This document shows positions 27,097-34,945 of a stretch of DNA of 64,000 nt, one piece after another (positions within the stretch are counted from its first letter, which is position 1; every line of letters starts with the position of its first letter). This DNA is from Propionibacterium acidifaciens DSM 21887 (GTDB lineage: Bacteria; Actinomycetota; Actinomycetes; Propionibacteriales; Propionibacteriaceae). The notes beneath the pieces were generated by a model. The model was given only the letters and a program-made list of their open reading frames with translations, searched no databases and had not been told where the DNA came from. The stretch lies in assembly GCF_000426605.1 (NCBI RefSeq), contig NZ_AUFR01000010.1, positions 1 through 64,000 on the forward strand. Reading direction: 5' to 3'. Both the position numbers and the translations under genes were made by a program.

Positions 27097-29082
27097 TCAG
27101 CTCCCGTGCGCCGCGATCTGGAAGCTGCTGCTCGTGAGGTCCGTGAAGTTGCCCACCTGGGCGTCGACCGTGCACGAATCGGCCACCTGCTGGGCCGCCA
27201 CGTTGAGGCCGTCGCTCGTGACGGTGAGCGCGCCGGCGCATCCGTCCGAGAAGCGCACTCCGGACTCCCCTCCCGCGACGGCCTCGAGCATGGAGCTGGG
27301 TTTGCCGGTGGACGGGCTCTTGTACAGGGGGTTCAGGTCGTCCTGCCCGCTGGGCCACACCGGCAGCAGCGAGATCTCCAGGCCGGACTGGTTGACGACC
27401 TTGTCGGGGGTCTTGACGGTGATGTCCTGCAGGCGCTGGACCGGGTAGTGGGTCGACTCGACGCTCGAGTCCGTGACGGCCGCCGTCGTCGCGGCGGCGG
27501 CCCGGTCGAGCCAGGCCTGCACCGCCGACTCCTCGTCGCCGTCGTCGAACGTCACGGGCACCTGGGCCTGCACCTGGAGGTTCTGCCCCGCCGGCACCTG
27601 CCCCGGGTCGACGGACCAGCCGCAGTCGACGCTCAGACCGCTCGTGGTCGTCAGGTTGTGGCCGGCCCGGGCCCCGCCGAGCCAGGTGACGTCCGGGCAG
27701 GCCGCGCCGTCGGCGGCACCGGGGACGACTTCGAGGAACGGCCCTTCCAGGGGGGCCTTCTGCGCCGTGTAGGTGATGGTCAGGTTCACCGACCCGGACG
27801 AGGCGTCGTAGCCGGCCTCGCGCCGGATGCCCAGCCCCGTCGGGAGGGCCTGGTCCTGCTGGCTCGCCTTGACCGGACCGGAGTTCCTGCGGTGGGGCGG
27901 GAAGAGGTGCCCGCCGCCGCGGAGGATCGCGAAGGCGCTCACCCCGACGAGCACCATGGCGGCGCCGATGATCAGGGACACCATCCGCTTGCCGGGACGC
28001 CTCGGGCCGGGCGCGGATTCGGCCCCCGTCGTCCCCAACTGCACCTGTTCCGGCTGGTGCGGCGTGACGGGCCGCAGCCGAGTGGCACCGGAGGGGGCGT
28101 CGAGCTCGGGCTCGGGGCTGATGTCGACGACGGCGGTGGGACGCGACTCCGCCGCGGCGGATTCGACCCCGGGGCTCCTCACCACCGTCATGGGGTGGGC
28201 GCCCTCGAACTCCTCGGGCGCCTCCACCGGCTCGAGCGCAGGCAGCTGCGCGACGAGGAGCACCAGCTCCCGGCAGGAGGCCGCGGCCTCCTGCGCGCCG
28301 GGTCTGCGCCCGGGGTCCTTCTCGAGCATCCCCGACAGCAGCTCCCACAGCGGCTCCGGCACGTCGAGAACGGGCACGCGGGACTGCACGTGTCGGTGGG
28401 CGACGGCGTAGTCCGTACCGGGCCCGGCGAACGGCGTACGCCCGGCGAGCAGCTCGTAGGCCATGATGCCGGCCGAGTAGACGTCCGACGCGAAGCCGGC
28501 CCGGCCCGAGTAGATGAGCTCCGGACTCATGTACTCGGGTGTGCCGATGAGTCCCGTCGTGGACTTCGCATCGCCCATCATCACCGAGGCGATGCCGAAG
28601 TCGCTCACCCTGAGGGCGCCCGGATCCTGCGGACCCCACTCGGGGTCGAGCAGCACGTTGTCGGGCTTGACGTCGCGGTGCACCACGTCGTGCTCGTGCG
28701 AGGCGGCCAGCGCGTCGAGGACGGCGGCCATCGCGGCCAGCGCCGTGCCCGGCGGCAGGGTCCGGCTCGTGTCGAGCCGGTCGCGCAGCGATCCCCCGGC
28801 GACGAAGTCCATGACGATCGCCAGCTGCTCGCCCTCGACGACGAGGTCGCGGAAGCCGACGATGTTGGGATGCCTCAGGGACTCCAGGACGGCACGCTCC
28901 TGGATGAACCGCCCCACCAGGTCGCGGTCGGCGGCGTGCTGCGGGTAGAGGAGCTTGGCGGCCACGCGTTCGCCCGTGCGCAGGTCGGTGGCGGCCCAGA
29001 CCGCACCCGTGGCGCCCTGCCCGACCTTCTCGACCAGACGGTACGAGGCACCCAGGGCGTCGTCGAACTTCTTACCGACCAT
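27097..29082 (-). CDS. membrane Ser/Thr protein kinase with extracytoplasmic domain
   Basis: This 661-aa Hanks-type kinase has its kinase domain at residues ~14-275: glycine loop GQGATGAV 21-28, Lys43 (VAAKLL), HRD 135-137 (VVHRDVKPDN), DFG 161-163, activation segment TGLIGTPEY and SPE. An acidic/Pro-rich juxtamembrane stretch with several Thr residues follows to about 330. There is one transmembrane helix at ~335-355, then an outside domain of about 300 residues with three to four cysteines. PASTA repeats, typical of PknB, are absent. ATG 29082 has GGAGGAAG upstream, so the longer N-terminal frame is not used. It heads the minus-strand secretion locus. It could phosphorylate a Thr that the ATPase FHA domain binds; that link is inferred. 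Confidence 0.85.
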   Translation of the reverse strand: MVGKKFDDALGASYRLVEKVGQGATGAVWAATDLRTGERVAAKLLYPQHAADRDLVGRFIQERAVLESLRHPNIVGFRDLVVEGEQLAIVMDFVAGGSLRDRLDTSRTLPPGTALAAMAAVLDALAASHEHDVVHRDVKPDNVLLDPEWGPQDPGALRVSDFGIASVMMGDAKSTTGLIGTPEYMSPELIYSGRAGFASDVYSAGIMAYELLAGRTPFAGPGTDYAVAHRHVQSRVPVLDVPEPLWELLSGMLEKDPGRRPGAQEAAASCRELVLLVAQLPALEPVEAPEEFEGAHPMTVVRSPGVESAAAESRPTAVVDISPEPELDAPSGATRLRPVTPHQPEQVQLGTTGAESAPGPRRPGKRMVSLIIGAAMVLVGVSAFAILRGGGHLFPPHRRNSGPVKASQQDQALPTGLGIRREAGYDASSGSVNLTITYTAQKAPLEGPFLEVVPGAADGAACPDVTWLGGARAGHNLTTTSGLSVDCGWSVDPGQVPAGQNLQVQAQVPVTFDDGDEESAVQAWLDRAAAATTAAVTDSSVESTHYPVQRLQDITVKTPDKVVNQSGLEISLLPVWPSGQDDLNPLYKSPSTGKPSSMLEAVAGGESGVRFSDGCAGALTVTSDGLNVAAQQVADSCTVDAQVGNFTDLTSSSFQIAAHGS

Positions 29083-29407
29083 CTTCCTCCGCCTGCTCCG
29101 ACCCGCCGGTCCGCGGGCACGCAGCCCATTATCCATGCCCGGCGCACCGCCCCACGGTCGGCGCCCCCATGGCCTGACGGCCCGGCGTCCGTTCCGAGGG
29201 TTCGATGAGGCGGGCGCGAGGGTGACTGGCGGCTCATCCAACTCGTCCGCCTCACCCCGTCCAACGTGGCTTCGCGGGCACCGGGGCGGCCAGCGGATCC
29301 GACCCGAGGTGCACGCCTCAGCGTTGGTTTGAGCTGTTCGGGGTGCGTCGGGGCTTGTCGGCGTGATTTGCGTGGGCGGTTGGGAGGCACTATATGGTCT
29401 CGATGGG
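29083..29407. other. intergenic stretch upstream of the kinase gene
   Basis: About 325 bp lie between the kinase start (reverse strand) and the transposase remnant (forward strand). I see no gene. It should hold the promoter of the secretion locus, but no clear -35/-10 pair stands out. From about 29320 the composition becomes G/T-rich, possibly the edge of the insertion-sequence remnant. Confidence 0.4.
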
Positions 29408-30028
29408 ATGGTGGCTCATGCGCCCGTTCGCGCGGAAGGTGAGGACCGCTTCGGGGCGCCTGCAGTGCAGATCGTGGAGAAGAAGCACGGGCGGCGTCGT
29501 GTCGTGGAGCATCCGGGCCCGGCTCGTACGGAGGCCGGCACTGCCGCGTTGATGCCGGTGGGACGGGAGGAACCGGCTGTCAGGGATCAGCCTGACCTCG
29601 GTTCCGATGACCCCTTGGACGACCGGTCTCGATCACGCGGCGGCGCGGCCGTGCAGGGGCAGGCCTCCCGGTTGTTCGTCGAGACGATTCGCGGGGCCTG
29701 GGACCGGCTCGGGTCCCGAGCGGTCGAGGACGAGGCGTTCTTCCAGCTCGTGCCGGCGCGTCCGGTGGAACCGGCCCCGAACTCGGACGGCCTCCGTGCG
29801 ATCGACGGACGCGGGCTGCCCGCGCCGCACCGCAACGCATTCACCAGAGCGCTCCGCCGCTGCGCGGGCGACGACCACCGCAGCACGATCACCGGGGTGT
29901 GCTCCCAGCATGCCCGGCATGAGCGCGGCGGGGACGTCTCGTTGCTGCTCCATGACATGACCACTTCGTGTTTCGAGGCCGAGAAGGAAGACAGTCCGCG
30001 GAAGACCGGCTACTCGAAGGTAGAGTGA
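29408..30028 (+). pseudogene. IS1634-family transposase remnant (N-terminal part only)
   Basis: The frame gives APAVQIVEKKHGRRRVVEH, then LFVETIRGAWDRLGSRAVED, LPAPHRNAFTRALRRCAGDD and VSLLLHDMTTSCFEAEKED with GYSK. These are the successive N-terminal and first-Asp blocks of IS1634-type (DDE) transposases, whose usual block reads LLLYDVTTLYFEAEKED-x-LRK-x-GYSKE. The protein stops at once after GYSK, so about two thirds of the enzyme is missing. Near the start the expected RKVRTASG is readable only in the next frame (about 29436-29456), which indicates a frameshift. It is an inactive relic. The following 30029-30299 holds nothing I recognise. Confidence 0.8.
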
Positions 30029-30299
30029 AGTGGGTTTTTCGGACAGTGGTGAATGTTCGTCTCGGGCCGCTTGGGTCCGGTGCCGGCTTCGCCCGGTGCG
30101 CGGTGGTCGATCGCCGGGTGGGGCCTGCTGCGACCGCATGCCGACCCGGTCCCGGGGGTCCACCCCGGCGGCGCTCGGATCGTGCATGTGCTTCCGGGGG
30201 ATCGGGGCGGCCGTCCACCGCCGGGACGACGGCCGGGTTCCCGACTCGGGGCCGCGGCTCCCGGCCGCGGGCCATGCCTCGGGCTCCGCGACCGCCGGC

Positions 30300-32792
30300 T
30301 CAGAGTTTCTCGAGCGGCGCGAAGCGCAGGGCGAGGCGTTTGACGCCACCCGAGCCGAAGTCGACGTCGGCCTTGGCGTTGTCGCCACTGCCGCTTGTCG
30401 CGACGACCGTGCCCAGCCCGAAGCTGGGGTGCAGCACGCGATCGCCCGCCTCGAGCGAGACGATCCGAGAGTCACGGCCGGCCCCCGAGGCGGGCATGTG
30501 CCCCCGCCCCGAGCCGAACGCCGGGGCGTCGTCCCGCGGCCCGGAGGCGCCCGCGGCCCGCCGCGAGGCGCCCGTACGGGCGCCGGCGCTCAGGGTCCAG
30601 CCGTCCAGCTCGACGGCGGTGCGCTGCCAGTCGATGAGCTCGGCGGGGATCTCCTCGAGGAAGCGGCTGGCCGGGTTGTACTGCGGGGCGCCCCACGCCG
30701 ACCGGACGGCAGCGCGCGAGACGTAGAGCCGCCGTCGGGCCCGGGTGATGCCCACATAGCTCAGCCGGCGCTCCTCGGCGAGCTCGTCCTTGCTCGCCAG
30801 GGCCCTCATGTGGGGGAAGACGCCATCCTCCATCCCGGTGAGGAAGACGTTGTCGAACTCCAGTCCCTTGGCCGTGTGCAGGGTCATGAGGGTGACGACG
30901 CCCGGCGAGTCCGGGTCGGCGTCGGGGATCTGGTCGGAGTCGGCCACCAGGGCGATGCGCTCCAGGAAGACGCCGAGCGAGTCGTCGCCCTCGAGGGCGC
31001 GGGCGTCCAGCTCCTCGTCGTCGACGGCGACCTGGTCGGCCTCCAGGTCGACGACGTGGGCCTGGGCGACGAACTCCTGGGCGACCGCCACGAGCTCGAC
31101 GAGGTTCTCGACGCGAGTCTGGTCCTGCGGGTCCTTCGAGGCCTTCAGCTCGTCCAGCAGGCCGGAGTCCTTGAGCACCGCCGCCAGGACCTGGTCGGCG
31201 GGGGCCCCCTGCTCGACGAGCCCGCGGAGGCCGCGCATCAGTTCGCCGAACGCCCGCACCTGCCTGGTCGAGCGGGTGGCCATGCCGGGCACCTCGTCGA
31301 CGCGGTCGACGGCCTCGGTGAAGGCGATCCCCTCGTCGGCGGCGAAGACCTCGAGCGCCGCCTCGGCACGGGCACCGATGCCCCTCTTGGGCACGTTGAG
31401 GATGCGGCGCACCGAGACGTCGTCCACGGGATTGGCGATGGCCCGCAGGTAGCTCAGGGCGTCGCGCACCTCGCGGCGCTCGTAGAAGCGCACTCCCCCG
31501 ACCACCCGGTACGGCAGGCCGAGACGGATGAAGACCTCCTCGAACGGGCGCGACTGGGCGTTGGTGCGGTAGAAGACGGCCGTGTCGGAGTACTTGCAGC
31601 CCTCCTCGTCGTGCAGCCGGTCGATCTCGTCGGCCACCCAGCGGGCCTCGTCGTGCTCGGTGTCGGAGACGTAGCCGATGATGCGCTCGCCGCCGGACAC
31701 GCTGCTCCACAGCTTCTTGGCGGGCCGGTCCGGGTTGTTGCCGATGACGGCGTTGGCGGCCGACAGGATCGTCTGGGTGCTGCGGTAGTTCTGCTCCAGC
31801 AGGATCGTGCGGGCGCCGGGGAAGTCCTTCTCGAAGTCGAGGATGTTGCGCACGTCGGCGCCCCTGAAGGAGTAGATCGACTGGTCGGAGTCGCCCACGA
31901 CCATGAGCTCGGGCGGCGGCACCGCCGGCGCGCCGGGAACCGGGTCGAGCGGCGAGCAGAGCTCGCGGATGAGCATGTACTGGGCGTGGTTCGTGTCCTG
32001 GTACTCGTCGACGAGCACCTGGCGGAAGCGGCGGCGGTACTTCTCGCGGACGTCCGGGTGCGTCCGGAGGAGCCGGACCGTCAGCATGATGAGGTCGTCG
32101 AAGTCCACGGCGTTGGCGGCGCGCAGTCTGCGGTCGTACTCGGCGTAGGCGCGCGCATGGAGCTCGTCGTTGCCGCTGGCGGCATCGGCGAGCGCCTCGG
32201 CCGGGCCTGTCAGCTCGTTCTTGGCGTTCGAGACCCGGGCGAGCACCGAGCGCGGCGGGAACTTCTTCGCGTCGACGTCCTCGTCGCGCAGCACGAGGGC
32301 CATGAGTCGGCGGGCGTCGGCGTCGTCGTAGATCGAGAAGTTGCGCCGCAGCCCGAACTCGGGCGCCTCGCCCAGTTCGGCGCGCAGGATGCGCACGCAG
32401 GCCGAGTGGAAGGTGGAGACCCACATCGCCCGGGCGCGCCGGCCGACCAACGCTGTGACGCGGGCCCGCATCTCCGCCGCCGCCTTGTTGGTGAAGGTGA
32501 TCGCCAGCACCGAGCCCGGGTGCACGCCGCACCGGGAGATGAGGTGGGCGATGCGGCGCGTCAGTACGCGCGTCTTGCCCGAGCCGGCACCGGCCACGAC
32601 GAGCACGGGCCCCCCGGTGTGGACGACGGCCTCGCGCTGGGGCCCGTTGAGGCCCTCGAGCAGGCGAGCCTCGTCCTCGTCGGGCCCGGACGGGCCGTCG
32701 ACGCCGGGCGCAGGCACCGCCCCGGCCCCGTGAAGGGCATCGAGACGAGCGCCGAAGGCGGCGAACGGGTTGGGCGAGGCGGCATCAGTCAT
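30300..32792 (-). CDS. pcrA: UvrD/PcrA-type superfamily 1 DNA helicase
   Basis: This 830-aa ATP-dependent 3'-5' helicase acts in repair and replication. After a 45-residue Ala/Pro/Asp-rich leader come the Q-motif LNGPQREAV and the Walker A motif VVAGAGSGKT. Motif Ia is AITFTNKAAAEM, motif II is QVLVDEYQDTNHAQY, and motif III is VVGDSDQSIYSFRGAD. Motif IV is LEQNYRST, motif V is VTLMTLHTAKGLEF and motif VI is RLSYVGITRARRRLYV. The C-terminus (residues ~775-830) ends in the basic Tudor-like GDRVLHPSFGLGTVVA, which in PcrA contacts RNA polymerase. ATG 32792 was chosen; longer frames run into the duplicated intergenic repeat. Confidence 0.93.
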   Translation of the reverse strand: MTDAASPNPFAAFGARLDALHGAGAVPAPGVDGPSGPDEDEARLLEGLNGPQREAVVHTGGPVLVVAGAGSGKTRVLTRRIAHLISRCGVHPGSVLAITFTNKAAAEMRARVTALVGRRARAMWVSTFHSACVRILRAELGEAPEFGLRRNFSIYDDADARRLMALVLRDEDVDAKKFPPRSVLARVSNAKNELTGPAEALADAASGNDELHARAYAEYDRRLRAANAVDFDDLIMLTVRLLRTHPDVREKYRRRFRQVLVDEYQDTNHAQYMLIRELCSPLDPVPGAPAVPPPELMVVGDSDQSIYSFRGADVRNILDFEKDFPGARTILLEQNYRSTQTILSAANAVIGNNPDRPAKKLWSSVSGGERIIGYVSDTEHDEARWVADEIDRLHDEEGCKYSDTAVFYRTNAQSRPFEEVFIRLGLPYRVVGGVRFYERREVRDALSYLRAIANPVDDVSVRRILNVPKRGIGARAEAALEVFAADEGIAFTEAVDRVDEVPGMATRSTRQVRAFGELMRGLRGLVEQGAPADQVLAAVLKDSGLLDELKASKDPQDQTRVENLVELVAVAQEFVAQAHVVDLEADQVAVDDEELDARALEGDDSLGVFLERIALVADSDQIPDADPDSPGVVTLMTLHTAKGLEFDNVFLTGMEDGVFPHMRALASKDELAEERRLSYVGITRARRRLYVSRAAVRSAWGAPQYNPASRFLEEIPAELIDWQRTAVELDGWTLSAGARTGASRRAAGASGPRDDAPAFGSGRGHMPASGAGRDSRIVSLEAGDRVLHPSFGLGTVVATSGSGDNAKADVDFGSGGVKRLALRFAPLEKL

Positions 32793-32825
32793 GACCCAGC
32801 AATCGTACCGGCGCACCTGCTCCTC

Positions 32826-32915
32826 GGCACGCGCCCGCCGGGCGCGCCGCACGACGGGCGCCAATCCCCCGGCACGCGCCCGCCGGGCGCGCCGCACGAC
32901 GGGCGCCAATCCCCC
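32826..32915. repeat. 45-bp perfect tandem duplication in a divergent promoter region
   Basis: 32826-32870 and 32871-32915 are identical 45-bp units, head to tail. They lie between the divergently transcribed pcrA (start 32792) and phospholipase-D-family gene (start 32948). Each unit contains a GC-rich dyad, CGCGCCC-GCC-GGGCGCG, so four complementary arms lie within 90 bp. The duplication changes the spacing of the shared promoter region. Confidence 0.9.
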
Positions 32916-32947
32916 GCATCATGGCCCGGCGACCCTAGAATCGGCCC

Positions 32948-34204
32948 ATGTCCTCGATTCCCCACCGTGTCAGGCGCGCGATCGGCGTGGCACTCCTGGC
33001 GGTCGCCGCAGCACAGACGACCGCGGCAGCGGCGGTCATGACGATGGATCATCTGCGCAAACGCCGCCAGGGCCCGCCCACCTTCCCGCGCAGTCCGGTG
33101 GCCGAGGCCAGCGCCCACCACGACGAGGTGACGGTCTACTCGTTCGGCGAGGACCTCTACGCGGACATGCTGGCCGCCATCGACGCCGCCACCGACCGCA
33201 TCTACTTCGAGACCTTCATCTGGAAGGGCGACGAGATGGGCCGGCGCTTCAAGCGGGCGCTCATCGACGCCGCCGACCGCGGCGTCGAGGTCTACGTCGT
33301 TTACGACGCCTTCGCGAACATCGTCGTCGACCCCCGTTTCTTCAGCCTCCCCGGGTCGATCCACGTCAAGACGCACCCGCTGGTCCAGTCGGCCGCCTTC
33401 TGGAACCTGCGCTACTCGGGCCGGGACCACCGCAAACTGCTCGTCATCGACGGCGAGGTCGCCTTCATGGGCGGGTACAACATCGGCTCGCTGTACGCCG
33501 ACTCCTGGCGCGACACCCACGGCCGTTTCACCGGCCCGTGCGTGGCGGAGTTCGAGAACGCCTTCATCGACTACTGGAACATGCGCCCGGTGCACCTGTT
33601 CTGGTGGCGCCCGTCCTCGCGCCCCGAGCTGCCCGACGTGGTCGAGCGAGACTGGGGCGGGCCCGTCACCCTGCAGCGCAACGTGCCGCGCCGGCGGGTC
33701 TACCCGATCCGCAACATGTACCTCGAGGCGATCGACCGGGCCCAGCGGAACATCTGGCTCACGACGGCCTATCTCATCCCCGACGATGACCTCCGCACCG
33801 CCCTGGGGCGCGCCGCCAAACGCGGGGTCGACGTGCGGATCATCGTGCCGGCCGAGTCGAACCACATCCTCACCGACTGGTTGAGCCGGGGCTTCTACTC
33901 GGGCATGCTCCGCGACGGCATCCGGCTGTTCCTCTACCAGAACGCCATGGTCCACGCGAAGACGGCGACGATCGACGGCCAGTGGTCGACGATCGGCACC
34001 GCCAACCTCGACCGCCTCTCGCTCGTGGGCAACTACGAGATCAATGCCGAGATCGTCTCGCCGACCGTCGCCGACGCCCTCGAGGGGATCTTCCTCACCG
34101 ACCTCACGAACTGCCGCGAGGTCGACCTGGCGCACTGGGAGCAGCGCAGCCCGGTCGCGAAGTTCACCGAGGGCCTGCTGGCGCCCTGGCGCCCGATCTT
34201 CTGA
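32948..34204 (+). CDS. cardiolipin synthase-like phospholipase D family protein
   Basis: This 418-aa protein has an N-terminal hydrophobic segment (about 10-32) and two phospholipase D HKD motifs: H161-K163-D168 (RDHRKLLVID, followed by GGYNIG) and H336-K338-D343 (VHAKTATID, followed by GTANLD). Two HKD motifs and the length fit bacterial cardiolipin synthases of the ClsA/B type, which condense phosphatidylglycerol at the membrane. A generic PLD-family transphosphatidylase is the alternative. It is transcribed divergently from pcrA. The start is ATG 32948, 32 bp after the duplicated repeat. Confidence 0.85.
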   Translation: MSSIPHRVRRAIGVALLAVAAAQTTAAAAVMTMDHLRKRRQGPPTFPRSPVAEASAHHDEVTVYSFGEDLYADMLAAIDAATDRIYFETFIWKGDEMGRRFKRALIDAADRGVEVYVVYDAFANIVVDPRFFSLPGSIHVKTHPLVQSAAFWNLRYSGRDHRKLLVIDGEVAFMGGYNIGSLYADSWRDTHGRFTGPCVAEFENAFIDYWNMRPVHLFWWRPSSRPELPDVVERDWGGPVTLQRNVPRRRVYPIRNMYLEAIDRAQRNIWLTTAYLIPDDDLRTALGRAAKRGVDVRIIVPAESNHILTDWLSRGFYSGMLRDGIRLFLYQNAMVHAKTATIDGQWSTIGTANLDRLSLVGNYEINAEIVSPTVADALEGIFLTDLTNCREVDLAHWEQRSPVAKFTEGLLAPWRPIF

Positions 34205-34243
34205 GCCGACGGGACCCGGCGCGCTCGTCCCGGGTCGGCGCGC

Positions 34244-34945
34244 TCAGACCAGCTTGCGGTCGGTGGCCCACTTCGTCAGCTCGTGGCGGTTCGACAGCTG
34301 GAGCTTGCGCAGTACGCTCGACACGTGCGTCTCGACCGTCTTGATCGAGATGAACAACTCCTTGGCGACCTCCTTGTAGGTGTAGCCGCGGGCGATGAGC
34401 TTCATGACCTCGCGCTCGCGCTGGCTGAGCCGGTCGAGGTCCTCGTCGACGCTGGCGACCGAGATGGAGCCGGAGAAGGCGTCGAGGACGAAGCCGGCGA
34501 GCCGGGGGCTGAACACGGCGTCACCGGTGGCGACGCGGCTGATGGCGTCGACCAGGTCGTCGGTGCTGATGGACTTGGTGACGTAGCCGCGGGCACCGGC
34601 GCGGATGACGCCGATGACGTCCTCGGCCGCGTCGGAGACCGACAGGGCCAGGAAGGTGATCTCGGGCGCGTTCCGGTGCACCTGCTTGGCGACCTCGGCC
34701 CCGCCCCCGCCGGGCAGGTGGACGTCGAGCAGGACGACGTCGGGCCGCGTGTCGAGGATGGTCCGGACGGCGCTCGTCACGTCCTCGCCCTCGCCGACGA
34801 CGTCGACGTGCTCGGGCGCGGAGCTGGTGAGCTCGTGGCGCACACCCGCGCGGAAGATCGCGTGGTCGTCCACGAGGACGACCCGCCAGGGCCCCTCGTG
34901 CGTGGGCTGCTCGGGGCTCACGAGAGCCTGCGGGGCGTTGGTCAT
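34244..34945 (-). CDS. LuxR/NarL-family response regulator
   Basis: This 233-aa protein has a receiver domain at residues ~20-140, with the acidic pair VDDH at 25-28, phospho-acceptor D74 (VVLLDVHLPG), Ser101 in FLALSVSD and Lys123 in VTKSI. The DNA-binding domain has the LuxR HTH LSQREREVMKLIARGYTYKE...LFISIKTVETHVSSVLRKL. ATG 34945 overlaps the stop of the sensor kinase gene (ATGA), so the two form a coupled two-component pair. The kinase carries a PspC domain and the divergent genes encode PspC proteins, so an envelope-stress role is likely. That is an inference. Confidence 0.92.
   Translation of the reverse strand: MTNAPQALVSPEQPTHEGPWRVVLVDDHAIFRAGVRHELTSSAPEHVDVVGEGEDVTSAVRTILDTRPDVVLLDVHLPGGGGAEVAKQVHRNAPEITFLALSVSDAAEDVIGVIRAGARGYVTKSISTDDLVDAISRVATGDAVFSPRLAGFVLDAFSGSISVASVDEDLDRLSQREREVMKLIARGYTYKEVAKELFISIKTVETHVSSVLRKLQLSNRHELTKWATDRKLV

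Noticed and set aside
32826-32915. CRISPR-like repeat
   Set aside because: Only two units, head to tail with no spacer; it is a plain tandem duplication.
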